Assembly (NCBI RefSeq): GCF_030269325.1
Contig: NZ_BSTD01000001.1
Span: forward strand, 884,681-948,680
Origin: Amycolatopsis sp. NBRC 101858
GTDB taxonomy: Bacteria; Actinomycetota; Actinomycetes; Mycobacteriales; Pseudonocardiaceae
Length of the DNA stretch: 64,000 nt
Direction of reading: 5' to 3'
Shown here one piece after another: positions 17,208 to 26,894 of the stretch; the stretch's first letter is position 1, and the number at the start of each line of letters is the position of its first letter. The translations under genes and the position numbers were made by a program. The notes below the pieces were generated by a model. That model searched no databases. It saw only the letters and a program-made list of their open reading frames with translations, and had not been told where the DNA came from.

Positions 17208-17222
17208 GACGGAGGAGAACCG

Positions 17223-17558
17223 GTGGTTTCCGGAGAAGGATTCTCGGTCGACCCGGCCGAGCTGCAGAAGTTCAGCCAGTTCCTGTCGGGCACCACGCAA
17301 CCGGCGGTGCAGGACGCCGCGAACCGGATGCAGGCGGCCAACGGGTTCGACAACGCCGCGTTCGGCATCCTGCTCGCGCAGGTGCTCGCCGTGCCCTCGC
17401 GGATCACGATGGCGGTGATCACCGGGGAGATCAACAAACTCGTGGGTGACATCGGGAAGTCCGCCGACGACGTGAAGAAGGCCGCCGACACCTACGCGAC
17501 CCACGACTCGAACACCGCCAAGGGTTTGAGCACCTTCGAGACGGAGCTGGGCAAGTGA
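17223..17558 (+). CDS. EspC-like ESX/type VII secretion-associated protein
   Basis: 111 aa from GTG 17223 with a strong GGAGGAG. Size, helix-turn-helix hairpin pattern and the central GFDNAAFG (where WXG100 proteins carry W-x-G) fit the EspC/T7SS substrate family (about 100 aa). The N-terminal half starts FSVDPAELQKFSQFL and the C-terminal helix ends DTYATHDSNTAKGLSTFE, close to the YxxxD/E-type export signal region (Y-A-T-H-D). It overlaps the next gene by GTGA, a tight coupling that usually marks a helical partner plus its larger secreted partner. The ESX machinery itself is not in this window. Confidence 0.75.
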   Translation: MVSGEGFSVDPAELQKFSQFLSGTTQPAVQDAANRMQAANGFDNAAFGILLAQVLAVPSRITMAVITGEINKLVGDIGKSADDVKKAADTYATHDSNTAKGLSTFETELGK

Positions 17559-18937
17559 CCGTTCCCATCACGGCATCGAACTCCACGACCGGGGCCGGCG
17601 TCTTCGACAGCTGGAAGCAGGTGGGCGACTCGATCGGCAAGGTCCAGACCGAGCACGGCGGCGACCTCGCGGCCGTCAGCGTCGAGCTGGGCATCAACGT
17701 CATCAGCGCCGCGCTCGACACCGTCGCGTTCGTCATGGACCCGCTGGCGAAGCTGATCGCGGCGGGCCTGGGCTGGCTGATCGAGCACGTCTCGTTCCTG
17801 AAGTGGCCGCTGGACCAGGTCGCGGGCAACCCCGCGGAGGTCACGAAGGTCGCCAACGAGCTGCACAAGATCGGCGAGTCGCTGCGCAACACCGGCACCT
17901 CGCTGGACGACACGCTCAAGGCGACGATCACGAAGTGGGAGGGCAAGGGCTACGACAGCTTCCTGAAGTCGATCAACGACCGGAAGGGCTGGATCGACGC
18001 CAACGCCAAGGCGGCCGACGTCGCCGGCTACATGGTCGAGACCACCGGAGCGTTGATCGGCGCGGTCCGCTCGCTGCTGCGCGACATCATCACGACGATC
18101 CTCGGCGACATCATCTCCACGATGCTGATCGCCCTCGCGCTCGCCATCCCCACCTTCGGCGCGTCGATCGCCGTCGGGGTGACCAAGTGCGTCGCGACCG
18201 TCTCGGTGCAGGTCGCGGCGATGATGGCGAAGCTCGCCAAAGTCGTCTCCTACGCCGGGCGCACGCTGGCCCGGCTCACCGGGCTGTCGAAGCTGGTCAA
18301 GGGGAAGCCGGGCTCCTCGGGCGCGGGCCACGAGCTGAGCAACCTGCCGCCGCACGGTGGCGGGGTGCCGAACTTCTCGCGGCCGCTGCCGAAGCCGCCG
18401 GGCACGGCCGTCACCCACGACGGCCCCGGCGGCGGTGCGACGCCCAGCACCCGGCCCCCGGGCGACGGCACGACCCCGAACTTCTCGCGGCCGTTGCCTC
18501 CACCGGGCACCGCTGTGACCCACGACGGCCCTGGAGGTGGCGCCACACCGAGCACCCGGCCTCCGGGTGACGGCACCACGCCGAACTTCTCGCGGCCGTT
18601 GCCCCCGCCGACGGCCCCGCCGAAGCCGACGCCGCCGAAGTCGCACCTGAGCGACCACGACGTCTCCACGATCAAGAAGCACGAGGACTGGCTGAAGACG
18701 AAGTTCGGCGACAGCTACAAGAAGATGAAGTTCGTCGACGACTGGCTGAAGGCCAAGGCCCCGGACTACTACCCGATGCTGAAGGCCCTCTCCGACGCCA
18801 AGAGCTCGAAGAACTTCGTCGGCTGGGCCGGCAAGGACATCGTGCAGGTCGACCGCGGTCTCACCGACATCCAGATGCAGGCAGAGGCCGCCTGGGCCGA
18901 GGAAGACAAGAAGCAGCAACAGCAACAACCGCAGTGA
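17555..18937 (+). CDS. Large putative type VII secretion substrate with proline/glycine repeat
   Basis: 460 aa from GTG 17555, overlapping the EspC-like stop. Residues 1-150 are helical (FDSWKQVGDSIGKVQ, ...ELHKIGESLRNTG), like WXG100-related partners. About 165-215 are hydrophobic (LLRDIITTILGDIISTMLIA). About 270-352 hold an imperfect repeat of about 36 residues containing PNFSRPLP, GTAVTHDGPGGGA and STRPPGDGTT, a flexible linker. The last 85 residues form a compact charged domain with DWLKTKFGDSYKKMKF and a polyglutamine end. The layout (secretion module, linker, distinct C-terminal domain) resembles polymorphic effectors, but I find no toxin active site and no obvious immunity gene. Confidence 0.66.
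   Translation: MTVPITASNSTTGAGVFDSWKQVGDSIGKVQTEHGGDLAAVSVELGINVISAALDTVAFVMDPLAKLIAAGLGWLIEHVSFLKWPLDQVAGNPAEVTKVANELHKIGESLRNTGTSLDDTLKATITKWEGKGYDSFLKSINDRKGWIDANAKAADVAGYMVETTGALIGAVRSLLRDIITTILGDIISTMLIALALAIPTFGASIAVGVTKCVATVSVQVAAMMAKLAKVVSYAGRTLARLTGLSKLVKGKPGSSGAGHELSNLPPHGGGVPNFSRPLPKPPGTAVTHDGPGGGATPSTRPPGDGTTPNFSRPLPPPGTAVTHDGPGGGATPSTRPPGDGTTPNFSRPLPPPTAPPKPTPPKSHLSDHDVSTIKKHEDWLKTKFGDSYKKMKFVDDWLKAKAPDYYPMLKALSDAKSSKNFVGWAGKDIVQVDRGLTDIQMQAEAAWAEEDKKQQQQQPQ
18368..18610 (+). repeat. Tandem repeat of 108/105 bp inside the type VII substrate gene
   Basis: Two full copies and a partial third, beginning at 18368, 18476 and 18581, each opening CCGAACTTCTCGCGGCCG. Copies differ mostly at third codon positions, so the protein repeat appears to be under selection. 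Confidence 0.85.
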
Positions 18938-18941
18938 CCAC

Positions 18942-18972
18942 CGAGGGGCACCTCCGCGAGAGGTGCCCCTCG
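18942..18972. terminator. Hairpin between convergent genes
   Basis: Perfect 13-bp stem (CGAGGGGCACCTC) with loop CGCGA, five bases after the stop of the type VII gene and eight before the end of the convergent dehydrogenase. No T-tract, as usual for high-GC terminators. It can serve both strands. Confidence 0.75.
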
Positions 18973-18979
18973 TGGCACG

Positions 18980-20134
18980 TCAGGCGACGCCGAGGTGGCG
19001 CGAGATCAGCATCTTCTGCACCTCGCTGGTCCCCTCGCCGATCTCCAGGATCTTGGCGTCGCGGTAGAAGCGGCTCACCGGGAACTCGTTCATGAACCCG
19101 TAGCCGCCGAAGATCTGCGTCGCGTCGCGTGCGTTGTCCATCGCCGCGTTGGAGGCGACCAGCTTCGCGATCGACGCCTCCTTCTTGAACGGCTCGCCGC
19201 GCAGCATCTTGGACGCCGCCTGGTAGTACGCCAGGCGCGCGGTGTGCGTGCGGACCTCCATGTCGGCGATCTTGAACTGGATCGCCTGGTACTCGCCGAT
19301 CCGCTTGCCGAACGCGACGCGGTCCTTCACGTACTGCAGGCACTCGTCGACGCAACCCTGCGCCAGCCCGACCGACAGGGCCGCGATCGCGACACGACCT
19401 TCGTCCAAAATGGACAAGAACTGGGCGTACCCGCGGCCGCGCTCGCCGACCAGGTTCTCCGCCGGGACGCGGACGTCCGAAAAGGACAGCTCGTGCGTGT
19501 CCGAGCAGTTCCAGCCGACCTTCGAGTACTTCGGTGCCACCTCGAAGCCCGGGGTTCCGGACGGGACGATGATCGCCGAGATCTCCTTGCGGCCGTTCTC
19601 CATCACGTCCGTCACGGCCGTGACCGTGACCAGGCGCGTGATGTCCGTGCCCGAGTTCGTGATGAACGCCTTGCTGCCGTTGATGACCCAGGTGTCACCG
19701 TCCAAAGTGGCCCGGGTGCGGGTCGCGCCCGCGTCCGAACCGCCGCCCGGCTCGGTCAGGCCGAAGCCACCCAGCGCGGTGCCCTCGCACAGCGACGGCA
19801 GCCACTGCTCCTTCTGCTCCTGCGTCCCGAAGCGGAAGATCGGCATCGCGCCGAGCGAAACCCCGGCTTCCAGGGTGATCGCGACCGACGAGTCGACCCG
19901 AGCGAGTTCTTCCAGCGCCAGGCACAGCGCGAAGTAGTCGCCACCCATGCCGCCGAACTCCTCGGGGAACGGCAGCCCGAACAGGCCCATTTCCGCCATC
20001 TTCGCGACGATCGCGTACGGGAACTCTTCCTTCTCGTACAGCTCGCCGATGACCGGCGCGACCTCGGCGTGCGCGAAGTCCTCGACGGTCTTGCGGAGGG
20101 CCTCGTACTCCTCGTCCAGGCGGAAGTCGATCAC
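18980..20134 (-). CDS. Acyl-CoA dehydrogenase (FadE19-like, predicted isovaleryl/branched-chain)
   Basis: 384 aa, GTG start overlapping the accA stop (GTGA). Complete [21 protein letters not shown] substrate/FAD loop, [30 protein letters not shown] and the C-terminal [10 protein letters not shown] with the usual catalytic-position Glu. Third gene of accD-accA-fadE, the same order and strand as accD1-accA1-fadE19 in mycobacteria. With methylcrotonyl-CoA carboxylase genes upstream, the likely reaction is isovaleryl-CoA to 3-methylcrotonyl-CoA in leucine breakdown. Substrate is inferred from context; a 2-methylacyl-CoA or broad-range enzyme is the alternative. Confidence 0.85.
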   Translation of the reverse strand: MIDFRLDEEYEALRKTVEDFAHAEVAPVIGELYEKEEFPYAIVAKMAEMGLFGLPFPEEFGGMGGDYFALCLALEELARVDSSVAITLEAGVSLGAMPIFRFGTQEQKEQWLPSLCEGTALGGFGLTEPGGGSDAGATRTRATLDGDTWVINGSKAFITNSGTDITRLVTVTAVTDVMENGRKEISAIIVPSGTPGFEVAPKYSKVGWNCSDTHELSFSDVRVPAENLVGERGRGYAQFLSILDEGRVAIAALSVGLAQGCVDECLQYVKDRVAFGKRIGEYQAIQFKIADMEVRTHTARLAYYQAASKMLRGEPFKKEASIAKLVASNAAMDNARDATQIFGGYGFMNEFPVSRFYRDAKILEIGEGTSEVQKMLISRHLGVA

Positions 20135-22118
20135 TGCTGCTCCTCTTGGGGCGTCACTACGGCAAGGGTTTCGTCCAGTGCGACCTGTTGGCCCACGCGG
20201 ACGGGGAGTTCGCTGACCACGCCGTCGATCGGCGCGGTGACCGTGTGCTCCATCTTCATCGCTTCGACGACCAGCAACGGCGTGCCGGCCTTCACGACGT
20301 CGCCCGCGGCGACCTTCACGACGAGCACCGTGCCCGGCATCGGGCTGGTGACCGGCCCGCCGCCGGCGTCGTCGCCGCGCGACGAGAGCACGAACTCCTG
20401 CTCCCCGAAGGGAAAGCTCAGTCCGTCACGGGCGAGCCAGACCGTCCGATCAGGACCGCAGGCGTGGCGGTAGCGGTGGAAACCGCCGGCGTGCCGGATC
20501 TCGAGCACGTCGCCGTCACGCCGGGCCGAAACCTCGACCGGCCCGGCGTCGTCGACGACGACCGTCGCGCCCGACGGCGTGCCCTGCACCCGGACGACGG
20601 CCTTGGCCTGGCCGGACTTCAGGCGGAACGTCACCCCGCCGGAGCCGCCCATCCGCCAGCCGTCCGGCACGTCCCACGGGTCCACGACGGACCCCGACGG
20701 CTGCAGCTCCAGGAACCGGTCCAGCGCGGCCGCGACGAAGAACTCCGCGGGCACGTCGGACGAGACCAGATCGGACAGCCGCCGGTCGACCAGCTCGGTG
20801 TCGAGGCGGCCGGCGCGGACGTCGTCGTCGGCCAGCAGGCTGCGCAGGAACGCCGTGTTGGTGCCGACACCCAGCAGCGCCGTGTCGGCCAGCGCCCGGT
20901 CGAGCCGGTGCAGCGCGGCCGCGCGGTCCGGGCCCCAGGCGATGACCTTGGCCAGCATCGGGTCGTAGTTCGAGCCGATCACCGCGCCGCGCGTCATCCA
21001 CGAGTCGACGCGGACGCCCTCGCCGGCCGGCTCGTGCACCGCCAGCACCGTTCCGCCGGTCGGGATGAACCCGCGCGCCGGATCTTCGGCGTAGACGCGC
21101 GCCTCGACAGCGTGTCCATTGAGGACGACGTCGTCCTGCGCGATGGCGAGGTGTTCGCCCGCGGCCACCCGGACCTGCCACTCGACCAGGTCGAGACCGG
21201 TGACCAGCTCGGTGACCGGGTGCTCGACCTGCAGCCGGGTGTTCATCTCCATGAAGAAGAACTCGTCCGGGTCGTGCGCCGACATGATGAACTCGACCGT
21301 GCCCGCGCCGACGTACCCGACCGAGCGCGCGGCTTCGGCCGCGGCCGTGCCCATCTTCGCGCGCGTGGCCTCGTCGAGCAGCACCGACGGCGCTTCCTCG
21401 ATGATCTTCTGGTGCCGCCGCTGCAGGCTGCACTCGCGCTCGCCGAGATGGATGACGGCGCCGTGCCGGTCGGCCATGACCTGGATCTCGATGTGCCGCG
21501 GCGTCGTGACGAACCGCTCCATCAGCAGGGTGTCGTCACCGAAGGAGCCCTTGGCCTCGCGCCGCGCCGACTCGATGGCGGCGTCCAGCTCGGACTCTTC
21601 GTGGACCAGCCGCATGCCCTTGCCGCCGCCCCCGGCGGACGGCTTGAGCAGCAGCGGATAACCGACCTTGGCTGCCGCCTCGGCGAACCCGCCGGCGGGG
21701 ATGTCCACATCGGACGCGCCGGGCACGACGGGCACCCCGGCCTTCGACACCGTCGCCTTGGCGCGGATCTTGTCGCCCATGGCTTCGATCGCCGCGACCG
21801 GCGGGCCGATGAACACGAGCCCGGCTGCCTCGCAGGCACGCGCGAACTCGGCGTTCTCCGCCAGGAAGCCGTAACCCGGGTGCACGGCCTGCGCACCCGA
21901 CGAGACGGCGGCGTCCACGATGGCCGGAATGGACAGGTAGCTCTTCGACGCTTCCGCCGGGCCGATGCGCACCGCGGTGTGCGCCTCGCGGACGTGCCGC
22001 GCTTCGGCGTCCGCGTCGCTGTACACCGCGACCGCGCGGATGCCGAGCGCCCGCAGCGTGCGGATGACCCGGACCGCGATCTCGCCGCGGTTCGCTACCA
22101 GCACTGAGTCGAACATCA

Positions 22119-22119
<1 letters not shown>
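20131..22119 (-). CDS. accA1: Biotin-dependent acyl-CoA carboxylase alpha subunit (predicted methylcrotonyl-CoA carboxylase)
   Basis: 662 aa from ATG 22119 (TGATG overlap with the accD stop). Biotin carboxylase at 1-445 with the glycine-rich ATP-grasp loop [13 protein letters not shown] and [15 protein letters not shown]; a linker domain; then biotin carrier domain with EAMKMEH, biotinylated Lys at 622. Carboxylates biotin with bicarbonate and ATP and passes it to the beta subunit. Partner accD is directly upstream and fadE downstream, so methylcrotonyl-CoA (leucine pathway) is the favoured substrate; acetyl/propionyl-CoA is possible. An upstream in-frame extension to 23166 is antisense-like shadow in accD and not real. 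Confidence 0.9.
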
Positions 22120-23732
<1,613 letters not shown>

Positions 23733-23745
23733 GGGCTCCCTCGAC

Positions 23746-23761
23746 GTTAGCGGTCGTTAAC
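23746..23761. promoter_or_regulatory. TetR-type operator, proximal, accD promoter (one mismatch)
   Basis: GTTAGCGGTCGTTAAC: arms of the GTTAGCG family with one mismatch in the right arm. It lies 14 bp upstream of accD and 28 bp from the next site, i.e. between two and three helical turns away. Confidence 0.6.
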
Positions 23762-23773
23762 CTCCGTCTCGAT

Positions 23774-23789
23774 GTTAGCGACCGCTAAC
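23774..23789. promoter_or_regulatory. TetR-type operator, distal, accD promoter (perfect)
   Basis: GTTAGCGACCGCTAAC, perfect 7+2+7 inverted repeat. Same sequence family as 24798-24813 and 25014-25029; the latter precedes the TetR gene at 25051. Confidence 0.7.
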
Positions 23790-23813
23790 GTGGGTGTCCA
23801 GTCGCCCGGACGC

Positions 23814-23851
23814 CGTGAAGGCCACCCCGGCACGCCGGGATGGCCTTCACG
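23814..23851 (-). terminator. Hairpin downstream of GDSL lipase
   Basis: 17-bp arms from CGTGAAGGCCA to TGGCCTTCACG around a CACG loop, one internal mismatch. It begins 18 bp past the lipase stop and separates it from the accD promoter. Confidence 0.7.
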
Positions 23852-23868
23852 ACCGGAGGGGACCGGGT

Positions 23869-24681
23869 TCAGCCGATAGCGCCCCGCAGCGGGGCGTAGT
23901 AGCCGCCCGACTGCCCGGCCACGGTCGGGTGATAGGACTCGATCACCGGCCAGGTCAGGCTGTGCAGGTAGTCGTCGGACGACGAGCAGATGTTGTGCCC
24001 GACGAACGACGGCCGGACGTCGACGAACGTCGCGCCCGCCGACGCCGCCCGGGACTGGATCACCGACGCCAGGGTGTCCGCGCCGGAGTTGATCGCGGAC
24101 CGCTTGGTGTCACTGAGCCCGACCCAGCAGGAGCCGGGAACGGTGTAGAACCGCGGGTAGGACAGGACGACGAGGCGAGCCCCGGGCGCCTTGGCCTTGA
24201 TCGCGTTGTAGGTGTTGGTCAGCAACGCGGGCAGGGTGTTGTTGACGTAGGTCTTCGCGGTGTTGACGCGGGCGGTGCAGGTCGCGTCGCTGCCGAGGGT
24301 GCAGGTCTGGATCACGTCGCTGAAGCCGGCGTCGTTGCCGCCCACGGTGACCGTGACCAGGGTCGCGTTCGAGGGGATGGAGTTGGCCTGGTTGATGACG
24401 TCCCCGGTTTTGGCACCGGAGCAGGCCAGGAAGGTGAACGAAGTGCCGCTGTGGGCGTTGGCCCACAGCTGCCCGTAGGCGTTGGAGCTGCGGTAACAGC
24501 TCCCGGAACTGCCGTAGCTGCCGGCCCCGACTCCCGAGGAGTAGGAGTCGCCGAGTGCGGCGTAGACGGTCCCGGCGGCGTGGGCGAGACCCGTGACGCC
24601 GAGAGTGGACAGGACGACGGCCCCGAGAGCCGTGCTCAACCTTGCGACAAACCGTCGGGAAAGACGGATCGGAACCCCCAT
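23869..24681 (-). CDS. Secreted SGNH/GDSL lipase-esterase
   Basis: 270 aa. Sec/Tat-type signal peptide (RLSRRF basic start, hydrophobic LGAVVLSTLGV, cleavage near AHA-AG at about 35). SGNH blocks: GDSYSSGVGAG (nucleophile Ser), conserved Gly in SGAKTGDVI, VTVGGNDAGFSD (Asn), and SYHPT (His). Six Cys in the mature chain likely form three disulfides, as in the Streptomyces extracellular esterase group (SCO7513/SCO1725-like). It acts outside the cell on acyl esters. A GTTAGCG operator sits 116 bp upstream, so the same TetR may govern lipid release and acyl-CoA breakdown. Confidence 0.88.
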   Translation of the reverse strand: MGVPIRLSRRFVARLSTALGAVVLSTLGVTGLAHAAGTVYAALGDSYSSGVGAGSYGSSGSCYRSSNAYGQLWANAHSGTSFTFLACSGAKTGDVINQANSIPSNATLVTVTVGGNDAGFSDVIQTCTLGSDATCTARVNTAKTYVNNTLPALLTNTYNAIKAKAPGARLVVLSYPRFYTVPGSCWVGLSDTKRSAINSGADTLASVIQSRAASAGATFVDVRPSFVGHNICSSSDDYLHSLTWPVIESYHPTVAGQSGGYYAPLRGAIG

Positions 24682-24797
24682 GGGCCACTCCTTTGTGACA
24701 GAACCGACCCCAAAAGCACAGCATGTGGAAGCCCCACGAGGAACCCCTAGTTACCTGTAAGTAACCCACTCGGCCCACGCCGGAAGACGGGAACAGT

Positions 24798-24813
24798 GTT
24801 AGCGCTCGCTAAC
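24798..24813. promoter_or_regulatory. TetR-type operator upstream of GDSL lipase
   Basis: GTTAGCGCTCGCTAAC, perfect 7+2+7 inverted repeat 116 bp upstream of the lipase start; identical to the site before the TetR gene. Confidence 0.65.
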
Positions 24814-25013
24814 CAGGGGTCCCGAGGGTCTTCAGGGGGCGGCCGAGTGCGCCGAACAGGGCATTCCCGATGTGGGCACTACGACCGTTGCGCGATGATC
24901 GACTCCGGGTCGAGCCGGAAACCAGGGGACGCTCGCCGCCCGGGCCAGTGGAGACGAGACGGAGCCGGCCATCGCGGTCGCCGTCGACTCCGGCCGAGCC
25001 CGGACCACGGGGT

Positions 25014-25029
25014 GTTAGCGCTCGCTAAC
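25014..25029. promoter_or_regulatory. TetR-type operator upstream of its own regulator gene
   Basis: GTTAGCGCTCGCTAAC, perfect inverted repeat 21 bp upstream of the TetR ATG, the classic autoregulatory position; an overlapping CTAGTATGG stretch follows. Confidence 0.72.
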
Positions 25030-25050
25030 CTGCGGCTCTAGTATGGCCGG

Positions 25051-25641
25051 ATGCCGGCCAACCCCACTCCGCTCGTGAACGGCGAGAAGGCGAACCGACG
25101 CGAACAGATCCTGTCCGCGGCCGCCGAGCTGTTCGCCCACCACGGGTTCCACGGTGTCGGGATCGACGACATCGGCGCCGCCGTCGGGATCTCCGGGCCC
25201 GCGCTCTACCGGCACTTCCGCAGCAAGGACGCGATCCTCGGCGAGATGCTGAACTCGATCAGCCGCTACCTGCTCGACGGCGGCACGACGTGGGCGAACC
25301 GGCCCGGCAGTTCGGACGACACGCTGACCGGGCTCGTGGCGTTCCACGTCGGCTTCGCGCTCGCGCACCCGGCGCTGATCACCGTCCAGGAGCGCAACCT
25401 CGCGAACCTCACCGACGCCGATCGCAAGCAGGTGCGCGCGCTGCAGCGGCAGTACGTCGAGGTGTGGGTCCGCGCGATCCGCGAAGCCATGCCGGAGCTG
25501 GGAGAACGCGAGGCGCGGTCGGCGGCACACGCCGTGTTCGGACTGATCAACTCGACGCCGTACAACCGCCATCTCGGTGACTCGGAACTCGCCGAACTGC
25601 TCTCCCGGCTCGCGCTGGGTGCGCTCCGCGCGGCCGGATGA
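25051..25641 (+). CDS. TetR/AcrR-family repressor, predicted regulator of the GTTAGCG regulon
   Basis: 196 aa. N-terminal HTH at about 14-60: RREQILSAAAELFAHHGF, VGIDDIGAAVGISGPALYRHF, RSKDAILGEML. This is the sub-branch next to acyl-CoA/lipid genes in actinobacteria. The C-terminal ligand domain is TetR_C-like with RNLANLTDADRKQVRALQRQY. A perfect GTTAGCGNNCGCTAAC site lies 21 bp upstream, and copies occur at the lipase and at accD, so I infer it represses accD-accA-fadE, the lipase and itself, probably relieved by an acyl-CoA. The ligand is a guess by analogy. Confidence 0.85.
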   Translation: MPANPTPLVNGEKANRREQILSAAAELFAHHGFHGVGIDDIGAAVGISGPALYRHFRSKDAILGEMLNSISRYLLDGGTTWANRPGSSDDTLTGLVAFHVGFALAHPALITVQERNLANLTDADRKQVRALQRQYVEVWVRAIREAMPELGEREARSAAHAVFGLINSTPYNRHLGDSELAELLSRLALGALRAAG

Positions 25642-25687
25642 CCGACCCGGATCAAGGTATCCCCACGACCGCCGTCGCTGGTGTTTG

Positions 25688-26188
25688 ATGGGGCACGTGG
25701 ATGCGGACTGGAACGAGCAGGAGCTCGTCGAGAAGGCTCAGCGCGCGCTGACGGCGCTGAGCCTCGGTGACGACGCCGAAGCCCTCGTCGAGGTCGCGCC
25801 GACGGCCGCCGAACCCCAGGCCCGCGCGGACGAGACGAAAGCGTTGATGCTGCTGCTGTTCGGCGAGTGCAGCGCGATGGTCTCCACCCTCGGCGACGGC
25901 GGCAGCGCGCCGGTGAAGGTCCAGGTCTTCGACGAAGACGGCGAAGAGGTCTCGATCGACCAGGCCGACCCGCCGGTCCGGACCGCGGTGCGGACACTGC
26001 TGGCGGAGGTCCACGGCAACACCGAAGCGGCGCAGGAGCAGGTGGAGATCGCCCTGGCCAACGCGGCGCCCGACGAGGTGGACAGCCTGGTGCTGCAGGC
26101 GTTGCGGTGGACGATCCGGCTGTCGGTCGAGTGCCTGGACCGCGACCTGCCGGTGGCGCCCTGGATCTCGGAAGCCGTCTCGGACTAG
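25688..26188 (+). CDS. Hypothetical protein, acidic, 166 aa
   Basis: ATG 25688, or GTG 25697 nine bases on. Highly acidic helical protein (QAEL-type repeats such as VEVAPTAAEPQARADETKALMLLLFGEC), no signal or membrane segment, no motif I recognise. It resembles small actinobacterial proteins of unknown function found beside regulators. It follows the TetR gene by 46 bp and could share its transcript; its 3' end overlaps the stop of the convergent second TetR gene by 4 bp. Confidence 0.68.
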   Translation: MGHVDADWNEQELVEKAQRALTALSLGDDAEALVEVAPTAAEPQARADETKALMLLLFGECSAMVSTLGDGGSAPVKVQVFDEDGEEVSIDQADPPVRTAVRTLLAEVHGNTEAAQEQVEIALANAAPDEVDSLVLQALRWTIRLSVECLDRDLPVAPWISEAVSD

Positions 26189-26814
26189 GCCGGCCGCAGC
26201 GAGCGGACGATCGGCGCCAGGTAGAGCTCCGCCACCCGGCGGCGCTCGACGTCGTCGTCGACCGGGAGGACCGTTTCCGGCGTCAGGACCAGCGACACGA
26301 CGATCCGGATCAGCAGCTCGGCCATGCCGTCGACGTCCTCGGCCGGCAGGCGCAGCCGGCCCGCCGCGATTTCCGCGTGGAAGTGCGCCGCGATCCGGGT
26401 GCGGGCCGCCGCGAACAGGCCGCCCGCCTGGACCGTCAGCTGCGGCAGGATCAGCTCCGGCTCGGTGCGCAGCAGCCGGGTGAGCAGCCGGTGCCCGCGC
26501 AGGTACCCCAGGGAGAAGCTCAACCCCTCGATGAGCTTCTCCTCCGGGGTCGCCTGCGCCTCGACGACGGCGTCGACCTTCGTCAGGAACCGCTTCATCT
26601 CCCGCAGGACCAGCGCGTTGAGCAGCTGGTCCTTCTTGGGGAAGTAGCGGTAGATCGTCACCCGTGAGAGGCCGACGCGGCGCGCGACGTCGTCGACGGT
26701 GAACCGGCGCAGCCCGAAGTCCTCGGCCTGGGTCAGCGCCGCGCCCATGATCCGCTCCGCGGTCTCGTCGCCGGGGAGCTCGGCTTCGAGCGCGTGCTTC
26801 AGGAGATCGCGCAT
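26185..26814 (-). CDS. TetR-family regulator divergent from diiron oxygenase gene
   Basis: 209 aa. HTH at about 17-65 with IMGAALTQAEDFGLRRFTV, DDVARRVGLSRVTIYRYF and PKKDQLLNALV. The large ligand domain is rich in Leu and Glu. Divergent from the AurF-like gene across an 80-bp gap that contains a plausible sigma-70 promoter for the latter, so it most likely represses that gene. No clear palindrome shared with the GTTAGCG family is seen here, so the two TetR proteins have separate targets. Confidence 0.85.
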   Translation of the reverse strand: MRDLLKHALEAELPGDETAERIMGAALTQAEDFGLRRFTVDDVARRVGLSRVTIYRYFPKKDQLLNALVLREMKRFLTKVDAVVEAQATPEEKLIEGLSFSLGYLRGHRLLTRLLRTEPELILPQLTVQAGGLFAAARTRIAAHFHAEIAAGRLRLPAEDVDGMAELLIRIVVSLVLTPETVLPVDDDVERRRVAELYLAPIVRSLRPA

Positions 26815-26840
26815 GCCTCAACCCTAGGCTGGTTTACAAC

Positions 26841-26869
26841 TTGACGGAAAATGTTTCATGCGTTCTAGT
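26841..26869 (+). promoter_or_regulatory. Candidate promoter of the AurF-like gene
   Basis: TTGACG at 26841-26846, 17-bp spacer, TCTAGT at 26864-26869, then a start region leading to GGGAGG and ATG 26895. The spacer is AT-rich (GAAAATGTTTCATG) and would be where the divergent TetR acts. Confidence 0.45.
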
Positions 26870-26894
26870 GTTACACGACACAGGGAGGTGTGGC

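Larger units (their letters stand above)
24682..25050. other. 369-bp divergent intergenic region with two operators
   Basis: Between the lipase (minus) and the TetR gene (plus). Holds the two perfect operators at 24798-24813 and 25014-25029, and a Shine-Dalgarno-like GGAGTGG just before the lipase ATG on the minus strand. An 81-codon frame here is Arg/Gly-rich and looks non-coding. No other structure seen. Confidence 0.6.

Noticed and set aside
24796..25041. 81-codon ORF between lipase and TetR
   Set aside because: Gly/Arg/Ser-rich with no ribosome-binding site, and it spans both operators; treated as non-coding.
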